A stretch of DNA of 64,000 nt. Source: Streptococcus constellatus subsp. constellatus (GTDB taxonomy: Bacteria; Bacillota; Bacilli; Lactobacillales; Streptococcaceae). Position numbers and translations under genes: made by a program. This document shows, piece by piece, positions 28,722-40,006 of the stretch; position 1 is the first letter of the stretch; each line of letters opens with the position of its first letter. The DNA is taken from NCBI RefSeq assembly GCF_023167545.1, contig NZ_AP014647.1, positions 1,054,001-1,118,000 on the forward strand. Reading direction: 5' to 3'. The notes beneath the pieces were generated by a model, which had not been told where the DNA came from, did no database searches, and was given only the letters and a program-made list of their open reading frames with translations.

Positions 28722-29741
28722 TTAGTCATCAAACCCATTTGGATGTTTGCTTTGCCAATGCCAAGCGTCTTGGCACATACGCGTAATATCAAATTGTGCT
28801 TCCCAACCTAATTCCTCTTTTGCTTTTGTAGAGTCGGCATAACAAATGGCAATATCGCCAGGACGACGGTCAACAATTTTATAAGGAATTGGCTTACCTA
28901 CTGCTTTTTCCATATTCTGAATGATTTCTAATACAGAATATCCTTTACCAGTTCCAAGATTGTAGATATTCATTCCTGCATCTCCTTCAAGTTTTGAAAG
29001 AGCTGCGACATGTCCTTTTGCTAAATCCACCACGTGAATATAATCACGCACACCGGTACCGTCAACTGTTGGATAGTCATTACCAAATACTTGAACTTCT
29101 TTTAATTTTCCAACTGCAACCTGTGTCACGTATGGCAAAAGATTATTTGGAATGCCATTTGGGTTTTCGCCCAGATCACCGCTTTCATGCGCACCAATTG
29201 GGTTGAAGTAACGAAGCAAAACAATATTCCAGTTTGAATCAGCTTTGTAAATATCTGTCAGCATTTCCTCAATCATTAGTTTTGTACGTCCGTAAGGATT
29301 CGTGACTGAAAGCGGGAAATCTTCCAAGATTGGAACAGTCTGCGGATCACCATAAACTGTTGCAGAAGAGCTAAAAATAATATTTTTGCACTTAACTTCT
29401 TCCATGACACGCAACAATGTCAATGTTCCTGTAATGTTGTTTTCGTAATATGTTAGCGGAATCTGTGTTGATTCACCGACTGCTTTCAAGGCTGCAAAAT
29501 GAATAACTCCTGTCGGTTGTTCGTCTTTAAAAATTTCAAGTAAAGCCTTCTTGTCACGAATGTCTACTTGGTAAAATGGAACTTTTTGACCAACAATTCG
29601 TTCTACAACTTCTACACTTTTTTTACTGCTGTTCACTAGATTATCAACAATAACAACTTCGTGTCCAGCATTAACTAACTCAATAACGGTGTGAGTTCCG
29701 ATAAATCCCGCTCCACCTGTTACTAAAATTTTATGTTTCAT
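28722..29741 (-). CDS. galE: UDP-glucose 4-epimerase
   Basis: Interconverts UDP-glucose and UDP-galactose (or the N-acetylated forms) using bound NAD+. The 339-residue extended SDR has the Rossmann motif [10 protein letters not shown] at the N-terminus, SSSATVYGDP with the catalytic Ser region, and the catalytic YGRTK at about 150. It follows rfbB by 34 bp on the same strand, so it probably supplies a hexose donor for surface glycans alongside dTDP-rhamnose. Confidence 0.93.
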   Translation of the reverse strand: MKHKILVTGGAGFIGTHTVIELVNAGHEVVIVDNLVNSSKKSVEVVERIVGQKVPFYQVDIRDKKALLEIFKDEQPTGVIHFAALKAVGESTQIPLTYYENNITGTLTLLRVMEEVKCKNIIFSSSATVYGDPQTVPILEDFPLSVTNPYGRTKLMIEEMLTDIYKADSNWNIVLLRYFNPIGAHESGDLGENPNGIPNNLLPYVTQVAVGKLKEVQVFGNDYPTVDGTGVRDYIHVVDLAKGHVAALSKLEGDAGMNIYNLGTGKGYSVLEIIQNMEKAVGKPIPYKIVDRRPGDIAICYADSTKAKEELGWEAQFDITRMCQDAWHWQSKHPNGFDD

Positions 29742-29775
29742 GATTCTCCTTTAAAGACAAAGCTTCAATACTAGT

Positions 29776-31447
<1,672 letters not shown>

Positions 31448-31450
31448 GTT

Positions 31451-32320
31451 TTATTCTTCTCCAATCAAGCGCAATAAGTAATGACCGTATTCGTTCTTTT
31501 TAAGTGATTGTGCCAAATCATGCACTTGTTCTTTGGTAATATAACCCATGCGGTAAGCAATTTCTTCTAAGTTTGCTACTTGCACATTTTGCATACGTTG
31601 GACGGTTTCAATGTATTGAGCAGCTTCTAACAAGCTCTCGTGTGTGCCGGTATCCAACCAAGCAAAACCACGTCCCATAAGCTCAACAGACAAATCACCG
31701 CGGTCTAAGTAAGCCTTATTGACATCAGTGATTTCCAGCTCTCCACGTGGGCTAGGTTTGATATTTTTTGCAATTTCTACAACATCGTTATCATAGAAAT
31801 AAAGTCCTGTAACTGCGTAGTTAGAACGGGGTTGTTCTGGTTTTTCTTCGATAGAGATCGCATTCATATTTTCATCAAATTCAACCACACCGAAACGCTC
31901 TGGATCTTTCACTTGATAACCAAAAACAGTAGCTCCCTTTCCTTTAGAAGCAGCTTTTTGCAACATTTTGCTAAGGCCTGGACCATGATAAATATTATCA
32001 CCTAAAATCAAAGCCACATGGTCATCGCCGATAAAGTCAGCACCGATAATAAAGGCTTGCGCCAAGCCATCTGGACTTGGTTGCTCAGCATAAGAAAGTC
32101 TGATACCAAACTCCGAGCCATCGCCCAACAAATCCTCAAAGCGAGGGAGATCTGTCGGTGTTGAGATAATCAAGATGTCCTTGATACCAGCCAGCATGAG
32201 GGTTGATAGCGGATAATAAATCATGGGTTTATCATAAACCGGCATGAGTTGTTTAGATGCAGCTCTAGTCAAAGGATACAAACGTGTACCAGAGCCGCCT
32301 GCAAGAATAATACCTTTCAT
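31451..32320 (-). CDS. rfbA: Glucose-1-phosphate thymidylyltransferase
   Basis: The first step of dTDP-L-rhamnose synthesis: dTTP plus glucose 1-phosphate gives dTDP-glucose (RmlA). The 289-residue protein has the nucleotidyltransferase motif [11 protein letters not shown], the [16 protein letters not shown] signature and [10 protein letters not shown]. It heads the rfbA-rfbC-rfbB-galE run with an AGAGGAAA ribosome-binding site. The final gene of the pathway, rmlD, is 23 kb away in the polysaccharide cluster. Confidence 0.96.
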   Translation of the reverse strand: MKGIILAGGSGTRLYPLTRAASKQLMPVYDKPMIYYPLSTLMLAGIKDILIISTPTDLPRFEDLLGDGSEFGIRLSYAEQPSPDGLAQAFIIGADFIGDDHVALILGDNIYHGPGLSKMLQKAASKGKGATVFGYQVKDPERFGVVEFDENMNAISIEEKPEQPRSNYAVTGLYFYDNDVVEIAKNIKPSPRGELEITDVNKAYLDRGDLSVELMGRGFAWLDTGTHESLLEAAQYIETVQRMQNVQVANLEEIAYRMGYITKEQVHDLAQSLKKNEYGHYLLRLIGEE

Positions 32321-32462
32321 AATGAGTTTCCTCTCTTAATGTATTCTCTTTATTTTACCATTTTTGAAAGCGGATGTCACTTTTTACTTAAAAACTAAAA
32401 TTTAAAAGCACACTCCTGTAAGAGTTTCTTAGATTTACATTTAACCTAAAATCATTGCTAAC

Positions 32463-32933
32463 TCAGTCATACAATATCGTCTTGGTTTCTTTGATACAAT
32501 GATTTTCTTCATCCCAATAGTGAATACGCTCAAAGGATCCTTTACGCCAGTATAAAGGAAGCCTATCCCTGATATCATCCTGCATAGATATTGAATCCAG
32601 TTCATCAATTGACCACCATTTTGGCTGACCTTCTCGTGATTTTGTTAGTAGTTCTCCTTCAAAATTCTCACATAGAAAATCATAATAGACATAACGCTCT
32701 GCTTTTGTCGGATTGGTAAAACCTGAAATGCCTTTAAGCTGTAAATTCAAAGCTATCAATCCTGTTTCCTCTTTCAACTCTCGCACAGCTGCTTCAAAAA
32801 AAGATTCTGGAAACTCAACTTTCCCACCTGGTTGAATCCAGCCTTTAAAATCATCATGCTGGCGGTTAAGCAAAAGAACTTTGTCCCCTTTTTTCACACA
32901 AATATTAACCCAATTTAAAATTTTTTCTGTCAT
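32463..32933 (-). CDS. Nudix hydrolase (MutT/8-oxo-dGTPase-like)
   Basis: A 156-residue Nudix protein with a complete box (GGKVEFPESFFEAAVRELKE followed by ETG). The sequence before it (KVLLLNRQHDDFKGWIQPGG) resembles streptococcal MutX-type 8-oxo-dGTP diphosphatases, which sanitise the nucleotide pool; the substrate is inferred. It starts immediately after the stop of the FAD oxidoreductase gene and is the last gene of the trmK-Nif3-oxidoreductase run. Confidence 0.85.
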   Translation of the reverse strand: MTEKILNWVNICVKKGDKVLLLNRQHDDFKGWIQPGGKVEFPESFFEAAVRELKEETGLIALNLQLKGISGFTNPTKAERYVYYDFLCENFEGELLTKSREGQPKWWSIDELDSISMQDDIRDRLPLYWRKGSFERIHYWDEENHCIKETKTILYD

Positions 32934-34031
32934 CTATTTCTCTGTCTTAATGTATCTTTCAATAGGATAATCCGCTGGATTTAAGCTACCGCTTTTTCCC
33001 TGAACCATCTGAGCTAAATGATAACCGATGAGAGGACCTGTCGTCAAACCAGAAGAGCCTAAACCACTGGCTGCAAATACTTGCGAAAGATCTGGCACCT
33101 GACCAAAAAAGGGAGAAAAGTCACTGGTATAGGCTCGAATTCCGACCCGTTCGCTCATTCTGTTTGCTTGAGACAAGCTAGGAAAATAGTAAAAAGCTTC
33201 CTGTTCCATTTTATCCAGCAAGTCTTGATCCACTCTTAAATCATAGCCCATTTCATTTTCGTGAGTAGCGCCCATACTGATTTTGCCATTTTGAAAAGGA
33301 ATAATATCTAGCTCTCCTTCTGGCATGACCACTGGATAATCATTTGTCACCAGACCAGTCTGATAATCTCGTAATTGACCTTTTTGTGGACGAATATCCA
33401 CTTGATAACCTAGTGGTTTCAACAGCTTAGGCAACCACGCTCCTGTTGCTAATATAACTTGATCAAAACAAGAACGATTAACCCAGCAAGTATCATTTCG
33501 AATATCCAAATTTACTTTCTTTTGGATTAGGTTTGCACCACTAGCCGCAAGCAGAATCTGAGTCAATAAAGAACCTTCCACGCGTGCTCCTCCAGAAGCA
33601 TAGAGCAGCCGGTCAAAACCCTGAAGCCCCGGAAAGTACTCCGTTGCTTCCGCTCGTGAAAATAACTGCAAGTTGCCAATTAGTTGCGACTCATGCCGCC
33701 GTTGGTCTGCTAACTCATAGAGCGTCTCCAGACTCTTCTCTTTTTTCTTCAACAAAAAGACGCCAGTTTGCTGATAAAACTTCGTTGCAAAACCGTCCTT
33801 CTGTAAATCAGCTATCAAATCCAGATAAAAATCTGCTCCCAGTCGTGCCATACGATACCACGCTTTATTACGCCGTTTGGAAAACCATGGGCTGATAATA
33901 CCAGCTGCTGCCTTGGTTGCCTGACCTATTCCATGATCAAAAATGGTCACCTGAAAGATAGAATTTTTCGATAGATAATAAGCAGCAGTCGATCCGACAA
34001 TCCCTGCTCCGATAATCGCTACTTTTTTCAT
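32934..34031 (-). CDS. FAD-dependent oxidoreductase (DAO/DadA-like)
   Basis: A 365-residue D-amino-acid-oxidase-fold flavoprotein. The N-terminal dinucleotide-binding motif is IIGAGIVGSTAAYYLS, and the C-terminal FAD contact region is ASGLGSSGLTTGPLIGYHLA. The family oxidises secondary or tertiary amines such as D-amino acids or glycine; the actual substrate is unknown. It follows the Nif3-like gene by 12 bp and abuts the Nudix gene. Confidence 0.88.
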   Translation of the reverse strand: MKKVAIIGAGIVGSTAAYYLSKNSIFQVTIFDHGIGQATKAAAGIISPWFSKRRNKAWYRMARLGADFYLDLIADLQKDGFATKFYQQTGVFLLKKKEKSLETLYELADQRRHESQLIGNLQLFSRAEATEYFPGLQGFDRLLYASGGARVEGSLLTQILLAASGANLIQKKVNLDIRNDTCWVNRSCFDQVILATGAWLPKLLKPLGYQVDIRPQKGQLRDYQTGLVTNDYPVVMPEGELDIIPFQNGKISMGATHENEMGYDLRVDQDLLDKMEQEAFYYFPSLSQANRMSERVGIRAYTSDFSPFFGQVPDLSQVFAASGLGSSGLTTGPLIGYHLAQMVQGKSGSLNPADYPIERYIKTEK

Positions 34032-34043
34032 ACAATTTCCTAC

Positions 34044-34841
34044 TTAGATATGTTTAAAAGGATTTGTAGAAACCTGACTGGCTAAAAATTCAACTTCCCA
34101 GCCCTCTTTTACTTTCCAGTCTTGAAACTTTTTAACTAATTTTTCCACAAAGAGCACTTCTATATGGTGGCCCGGATCCAATGCTAAAAGACCATCACTT
34201 AACATATCTTGTGCTGTATGGTAGTAAATATCGCCCGTAATATAAACTTGTGCTCCCTTAGCAAATGCCTCTTTGTACAAGGATTGACCACTGCCACCAC
34301 AGATCGCTACTTTCTCAATCGTTCTCTCCAGATCCACAACCGAATAAGTCACCAAACGCAGGCTATCCAAATCAAAAACTTCCTTAACCTTGATTGCAAA
34401 TTCTCCAAAAGTCTGAGGCACGATCTTGCCAATACGCCCAATACCGTATCCGGGAGCTGTTTCGCTAAGATAATCCGTATCGGTGATTTCCAGTAGATCA
34501 CAGAACCAGTCATTAAGACCATCATCTACAATATCAATATTGGTATGGCTGACATAAACTGCAATATCATGCTTAATCAGATCGATGTAAATTTGATTCT
34601 GAGATCGCTCCGCCACCAAATCTTTAATAGGACGAAAAATTGGAGCATGCTTAACCAAAATCAAATCCACTCCCTTTTCAATCGCCTCTGCAACTGTCTG
34701 CTCGCGGATATCCAATGCCACCAGCACCCGCTTAACTTCCTTATTCAGAGTTCCAATTTGCAATCCTCGAACATCTCCCTCCTCGGATAAGTCCTGAGGG
34801 CAGTACGCTTCATAACGATTAATAAAATCACTCGCCAGCAT
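34044..34841 (-). CDS. Nif3-like dinuclear metal-centre protein
   Basis: A 265-residue member of the Nif3/YqfO family, which forms hexameric toroids with a two-metal site. Metal-binding regions are visible in [10 protein letters not shown], in [17 protein letters not shown] and in the C-terminal [10 protein letters not shown] region. GTP cyclohydrolase-like or hydrolase functions have been suggested for the family but its role is unsettled. The start overlaps trmK by 14 bp; the trmK-Nif3 pairing is widespread in Firmicutes. Confidence 0.92.
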   Translation of the reverse strand: MLASDFINRYEAYCPQDLSEEGDVRGLQIGTLNKEVKRVLVALDIREQTVAEAIEKGVDLILVKHAPIFRPIKDLVAERSQNQIYIDLIKHDIAVYVSHTNIDIVDDGLNDWFCDLLEITDTDYLSETAPGYGIGRIGKIVPQTFGEFAIKVKEVFDLDSLRLVTYSVVDLERTIEKVAICGGSGQSLYKEAFAKGAQVYITGDIYYHTAQDMLSDGLLALDPGHHIEVLFVEKLVKKFQDWKVKEGWEVEFLASQVSTNPFKHI

Positions 34842-35517
34842 GGAGTACCTCCTTGATTTGCTTGATTTTTTGGGACATAGCTGAGCGTTCCGCTAGATTT
34901 TTCTCTGGAATTTTAGCCAGTGCTTTTTCCAACTTATCTGCTTCCCAGCGCCATCTATCTCGAAAAATTGTCGATTGTTCTCTCATCAGATAAGGTCCAA
35001 AGCGTTCTTGATCAACATTCAACACTTGCTTCCCCTGCTCAGCTATTATGATTTCGTAGAATTTCCCATTTTCTTCCACAAGAGTCTCCTCAATAATTTG
35101 AAAATCATGACCACACAACCACCTGCGAAGTTCATCTTCCCGATTGTTAGGCTGAAGAATCAGACGCTTAACAGATGCCAATTTCGCACTGCCATTAGCT
35201 AAAATATCTGCTATCAATCGTCCTCCCATCCCTGCAATGATAATAACGTCAATCTGATCTTTTTCATCAAAAGCTGCCAGACCATTTGCCAAGCGGACAG
35301 AAATTTTATCGGACAATTCATTGTCCGACACATTGGCAACTGCAGATTGATAAGGCCCATCAACAACTTCGCCAGCAATAGCCGACACAATTCGTCTCTG
35401 CTGCATTAAATAAATAGGCAAATAAGCATGATCACTCCCTACATCCAAAATTTTAGTACCCTGTGGAACAAAACTAGCCACTTTCCCCAATCGCTTTGAG
35501 ATATTCTTTACTTGCAT
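34828..35517 (-). CDS. trmK: tRNA (adenine(22)-N(1))-methyltransferase
   Basis: Methylates N1 of A22 in tRNA using SAM. The 229-residue protein has the class I methyltransferase motif [16 protein letters not shown] near residue 24, the TrmK-typical [17 protein letters not shown] block near 92, and a C-terminal helical domain ([16 protein letters not shown]). It is the first gene of the trmK-Nif3-oxidoreductase-Nudix run, with an AAATGAGTTGTT leader. Confidence 0.94.
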   Translation of the reverse strand: MQVKNISKRLGKVASFVPQGTKILDVGSDHAYLPIYLMQQRRIVSAIAGEVVDGPYQSAVANVSDNELSDKISVRLANGLAAFDEKDQIDVIIIAGMGGRLIADILANGSAKLASVKRLILQPNNREDELRRWLCGHDFQIIEETLVEENGKFYEIIIAEQGKQVLNVDQERFGPYLMREQSTIFRDRWRWEADKLEKALAKIPEKNLAERSAMSQKIKQIKEVLHAGE

Positions 35518-35859
35518 AACAACTCATTTCTAACATAATTGTTTTATTTTAGTATATCATTTTTAAAGAACTAAAAAAAGAGCTTACCCCAAGGAATCAA
35601 TCATTCATTTGTCAAGCCAAACGGAAGAAACTTTGTGATTATGTCCACCTTGCAGTACAGAGAAAACACCTATTCAAATTAGAGATTGTCTGAATTCATA
35701 TAACTATGACAGACCATAAAAAATTAAAGACTTGACCTCTATATGCATAGGAGTCAAGTCTTATTAACTAGTATAATTTTCGTCCATTTTAGATGGAGAT
35801 TGATAATGGTTGGCTTTTTCCAACTAATGATGTAATTCCAAAACCACATATTACAACTT
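35518..35859. other. Intergenic gap between the trmK promoter and the rgp cluster end
   Basis: This 342-bp gap holds the terminator of the rgp/gacH unit near 35727-35762 and, next to trmK, its likely promoter (TAAAAT on the minus strand at about 35550). I see no convincing gene or known repeat in the rest. Confidence 0.5.
35727..35762 (-). terminator. Terminator of the rgpA-gacH transcription unit
   Basis: AAGACTTGACTCC pairs with GAGGTCAAGTCTT with a one-base bulge; on the minus strand it is followed by TTTAATTTTTTA. It lies about 100 bp after the gacH-like stop. Confidence 0.75.
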
Positions 35860-38325
35860 TTATTCACTATGTACTTTGAAAAAATTCTTTGACAAATAGC
35901 CTTTACCAGCCACCATATCATACTGAATTAGTTTTAGGTCTTTTGCAATTTGCTGCCCTTCTACATCTAAATCTTTTTTATCAACACTAGCCTTATGCAA
36001 AACTTCTGTTAATAAAGCATAATAAGGGGACACTTTTGAATTCGTCTGTTCTAAAAGCAGAGCTGTGAAATCACTCGAATTTACAACAGGATAGTTTAAC
36101 TTAGGAGTCTCGTAATTACTCCAGACAAAATAATCTGTTAAATATTGACTATCTGGGTTATTTTTGAAAGCTGACTGTGGATAAAGCCCTGGTAAATGAT
36201 CTCCATAAAAAACAACCGTAACTTTCTTATTGATTTTCGAAAGCCGATCAAGAAAATCTTTTGTGGCGGTATCTGTGTGGTGCAGCATCCTCACATAATT
36301 GGATAAAGTCTGATTATCAGCATCAGAAAAGCCTGCATAATTGGCAGAAATAGTCACAGGATTAGGTTCTGTCCAAGGCATATGATTCTGCATAGTCATA
36401 ACAGAAAAGAATTGACTTTGATTTTCTTTTAGATTATTTAAAATCTGCTCATATGTTGTTTTGTCACTATAATTTCCACTAATCTGATCACCTTTCAATC
36501 CCTTCGTTCCATAATGGATAAATTTATTAAACCCTAGATTATTATAGATAATATTTCTAGAATAGTTGCTTGGTGAAGCTAAGTGGATAACTGTACGATT
36601 CTTTCGATTATAAAAATCACTGATTGATGGAAATTTGTTCATTCCGGGCACTACTTCTGTATAGATAACGGAAGTGGATGGAGACAAATTATAAAAAGGT
36701 AAACCGGTCAATGTCTGAAATTCCATATTGGCAGTACCGCCGCCATAGCCATCTGATTTCATTAAGCCACTTGTAGTTTGATTTTTAATTTCTTGAATAT
36801 TGGGAATTGGATTTCCTGACATTGTAACCCCTTCAACACGAGCAGGATCAGAAAAACTTTCACTCAGGAGATAGATTACTGTCTGGTTTTCAATTTTCTC
36901 AATTCTGGATTGATTATAATTTGCAGCAATATGCTTATATTTTTCCTCCAAATTTTTAATTGTTTTTTTGGAATATTGTTTAGGACGTGTCATAGTAACG
37001 TCTGACAACTGCGCAAACCACACAAATGTCAATGAACGGATTTGCGAATTAACAGTATTTCCAAACCATGTTAAATCGTGATAATTATTTAAGATAGAGA
37101 CAACTGGAATATTTTCAGTAATTTTCCCATCCTTTTTAGAAGAAAACACCTGAAACAGCCCTAAGTAAAAAACAATTGGCAATATAAGCAAAACCATACG
37201 ATATTTTGTGCTTAGAACCATCTTATTTGGTAGAATCTTTTTTCTAAAAATCCAATAAAGAAATCCGAGAAGCAACAAAGCCAGAATAACATAAATAATA
37301 TAATGACCATTAAGAAAATCAAGTAATATTTTTGGATTTCGCAGCCATACAAGATCACTTGGCAAAATGGGTTCCTGACGGTATTGAAATTTTAAAGCAC
37401 TGGCAACAGAACCTCCTATTCCCACTATTAAAATGAAAATAGTCGGTAAAAGAAATCGGTTAAAAACTACATACAGCCAAATGAAAGTTATAAAAAAGAC
37501 AATAATTTGAAACAAACTGGCGCCAGCAAATAAGCGAAGGTCTAAAACCGATATATCCCCTCTAATACTATTTTGTATTGTATAGTTAAATATCATGGCA
37601 AAAACGGCGCTAAATAGAACAGTAACGGAAAAACTGTTTTTATTTTTGTAGAGATCTCTCATTCCTTTTACTGCTAAAAAACTAAGCACAGAACCAATCG
37701 CAAATATCAAGAATATTAGACTAGTGAGCGAAAAAACAAATAATTCATTTATCTGGAGTTTCTCTTCATAAAATTTACTTAAAAATCCTGTCTTTGTAAT
37801 AACATTCAAAAATTTATTATCAGAAAAGACAAGGGATAACAAGAATTGAGCTAAAAGTAAATCTTCTATCCTGTTTGAATTGCTTTCATCAATGTGTAAT
37901 CCTTCAAAAGTAGTCCATCTCTTTAATTTAAAAACCAATTTATACAGAACAACCATGACGGTAATCACAAATAAAACTGGTAAAAAATATAGCTGTAAAA
38001 AATGATTTTGAAATATTTTTTCAACTTTAAATGACGGATCATTAACATTTCTAGTCACTTGCAGTAAATAAGAAAAACTAGTGTATAAAAAATAAATAAT
38101 AATAGCCCAACTTATCAGTTTCTTATATAACAAATTAGAAATAAGAAAACTAATACCAAATAATAAAAGACTAGATAGTAAAATTTCTACTCCTAAAAAG
38201 GGATAAGTCATTATATTAGTATGACTCCTTAATGCCATACTAATATTTACAATAGTCACATCAAGCATCAAAAAGCTAATCAGAATAAAACTAATTTGCT
38301 CAAAATTTTTTCGTAAAAATTTCAT
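35860..38325 (-). CDS. gacH: GacH-like glycerol phosphate transferase (LTA-synthase/sulfatase fold)
   Basis: A membrane enzyme that in Streptococcus pyogenes (GacH) and S. mutans (SccH) transfers glycerol phosphate from phosphatidylglycerol to side chains of the cell-wall rhamnopolysaccharide. The 821-residue protein has about a dozen N-terminal membrane helices (to about 440) and an extracellular sulfatase-fold domain. The catalytic Thr is Thr531 (GYGGGTANMEF), metal ligands include Glu489 (LLSESF) and Asp710-His711 (FYGDHLPG). Length and catalytic position agree closely with GacH. It is the last gene of the rgp unit and overlaps rgpF by 1 bp. Confidence 0.85.
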   Translation of the reverse strand: MKFLRKNFEQISFILISFLMLDVTIVNISMALRSHTNIMTYPFLGVEILLSSLLLFGISFLISNLLYKKLISWAIIIYFLYTSFSYLLQVTRNVNDPSFKVEKIFQNHFLQLYFLPVLFVITVMVVLYKLVFKLKRWTTFEGLHIDESNSNRIEDLLLAQFLLSLVFSDNKFLNVITKTGFLSKFYEEKLQINELFVFSLTSLIFLIFAIGSVLSFLAVKGMRDLYKNKNSFSVTVLFSAVFAMIFNYTIQNSIRGDISVLDLRLFAGASLFQIIVFFITFIWLYVVFNRFLLPTIFILIVGIGGSVASALKFQYRQEPILPSDLVWLRNPKILLDFLNGHYIIYVILALLLLGFLYWIFRKKILPNKMVLSTKYRMVLLILPIVFYLGLFQVFSSKKDGKITENIPVVSILNNYHDLTWFGNTVNSQIRSLTFVWFAQLSDVTMTRPKQYSKKTIKNLEEKYKHIAANYNQSRIEKIENQTVIYLLSESFSDPARVEGVTMSGNPIPNIQEIKNQTTSGLMKSDGYGGGTANMEFQTLTGLPFYNLSPSTSVIYTEVVPGMNKFPSISDFYNRKNRTVIHLASPSNYSRNIIYNNLGFNKFIHYGTKGLKGDQISGNYSDKTTYEQILNNLKENQSQFFSVMTMQNHMPWTEPNPVTISANYAGFSDADNQTLSNYVRMLHHTDTATKDFLDRLSKINKKVTVVFYGDHLPGLYPQSAFKNNPDSQYLTDYFVWSNYETPKLNYPVVNSSDFTALLLEQTNSKVSPYYALLTEVLHKASVDKKDLDVEGQQIAKDLKLIQYDMVAGKGYLSKNFFKVHSE

Positions 38326-39992
38326 TATACTTCCTTACCAATGAATCGAGCAAGTCGTTTTACAATGCTTTTTCTATCTTTTAAAGTTTCTTGCTGTTTC
38401 ACTAATTGATTATTTAAATATTGCAAATCTAATAAAGATGGATATGACTGTGATAATGGCATGATTTGAAAATCATAATTTTTGTCCCAAACAACATACA
38501 CCAGTAAATTTTCTAAAATAGTTGATTTCTCCTGAAGCGAATAACAACTCAAGTTCTCCAAACGCATTTTAAAGAAAGGCTCTAAGGCTTCATACTTAAA
38601 CCACATAAAGCCACCGTAGACTCTCGTCAGAGTTGCTGTATCAGTAAATGTAAATGATTTGCGACAAGATAATGTTTTCCAGATTTTCCCCATCTCTTCT
38701 TTAAGAGGCTCCTGATAAAACAAACCATTTCGGACTATGCTTGGAAGGTCAGGTAGGATAAGACCCAAACCAGAACAATGTTTCAAAGCATGGAGACTAT
38801 TGCTGGAATTTTCAATCATCATATCCAATAATTCGCTTCGCATCCACTCATCCAAATCAACCGTTTCAGTGACCAAAGTATGGGTAGAGAGATGGCCAAT
38901 ATATTGGTATGCTTTTAATTGTTCAGCTTGAGCAAACATGGCTAATAAAGGGTGCTGCTCTTGCGTTAATACTATTTGACTTTTGCCAGAAATCCCATTT
39001 ACATAACAACTGAGTTGCTTAGCTATCTTTTGATCGGGTGTTGTTAGTAAATACTCAAATTGAGGAAATAAATTCACAAATTTAGGGATAAATTGCTCAA
39101 AAATTGCCAAATTTGTCACATGAATATGTAGTACAACATCTTTAGGAATAGAAGTTGCTTCCTTAGACTCTCTAAGAAGCTTCCCTTTTAAAAGATAAGG
39201 AGCATCTGGAAAAAAATATTCACGCATATGCTCAATGATCAACGAAACAGGATAAGAAGAAGTTGCTTTTATCTTCTCTAAAAGATAGGCAACCAAAAAT
39301 GGATTGCCATCAATCGCTTTTACTTTTAAAAAGGGAACTTTCTTTTCAAGAATAGTTTGTGGTTTATAATAAGAAAAGTCAGGATGCACCAGCTCTCCTG
39401 CTTCTTCTCGGCGAGTATCATAGAATGTCTGATAATGAAAGCCTTCTTTTTGAAAACACATCGTAAACTGTGTCTCGTATTGATCTATAACACTCTGAAC
39501 ATCTGTAAATTCTTTTATTTGTGACCAAAACCTTTGAAAAACCTCTGTTCCAAGCATAGACTGTTTAAACGATACAAAATAACTTTGTAAGTGCTCTTTA
39601 AAATATTTTGTCTTTCGGAAATTCGTCATTCCCCAGAAATCAACTACCTGATTTGCCTCCATATCTTCATATATTTTTTGCAAATCCCATAGGGGGCCAA
39701 AACAAGTATCATTCATAATGGTGAGAGAATCATAGCCTTGTATTTTGTCAAAGCCAATGAACTGCATCCCATCACGCCAAGCTGCAAAATCAAATCCGGT
39801 ATTGTCTCGTTCAATCACGATATCAATATTTAATTCTTTTTGCAACTTAGTCTTGTCATCTTTTTCTAAAGGGCTATTTGAAATAAAGACAACCGTAGAA
39901 AATAACGGTTTTATCTGTTTTAATTGGTAAAATACATGACCACTCACTTGATATAGTTTGTTAAAATGAGTATACAGTAGTATTCGCTCCAT
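38325..39992 (-). CDS. rgpF: Rhamnan synthesis protein RgpF
   Basis: A rhamnosyltransferase elongating the rhamnose backbone of the cell-wall polysaccharide on the cytoplasmic side. The 555-residue protein carries the RgpF domain in its first half (RDNTGFDFAAWRDGM, MNDTCFGPLWDL, DFWGMTNF, EHLQSYFVSF) and a less conserved second half. It follows rgpD by 14 bp; rgpE, which lies between these genes in S. mutans, is absent. A second RgpF domain occurs inside the 995-residue protein at 46.8-49.8 kb. Confidence 0.9.
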   Translation of the reverse strand: MERILLYTHFNKLYQVSGHVFYQLKQIKPLFSTVVFISNSPLEKDDKTKLQKELNIDIVIERDNTGFDFAAWRDGMQFIGFDKIQGYDSLTIMNDTCFGPLWDLQKIYEDMEANQVVDFWGMTNFRKTKYFKEHLQSYFVSFKQSMLGTEVFQRFWSQIKEFTDVQSVIDQYETQFTMCFQKEGFHYQTFYDTRREEAGELVHPDFSYYKPQTILEKKVPFLKVKAIDGNPFLVAYLLEKIKATSSYPVSLIIEHMREYFFPDAPYLLKGKLLRESKEATSIPKDVVLHIHVTNLAIFEQFIPKFVNLFPQFEYLLTTPDQKIAKQLSCYVNGISGKSQIVLTQEQHPLLAMFAQAEQLKAYQYIGHLSTHTLVTETVDLDEWMRSELLDMMIENSSNSLHALKHCSGLGLILPDLPSIVRNGLFYQEPLKEEMGKIWKTLSCRKSFTFTDTATLTRVYGGFMWFKYEALEPFFKMRLENLSCYSLQEKSTILENLLVYVVWDKNYDFQIMPLSQSYPSLLDLQYLNNQLVKQQETLKDRKSIVKRLARFIGKEV

Positions 39993-40006
39993 AGAATCAC
40001 CTTATT

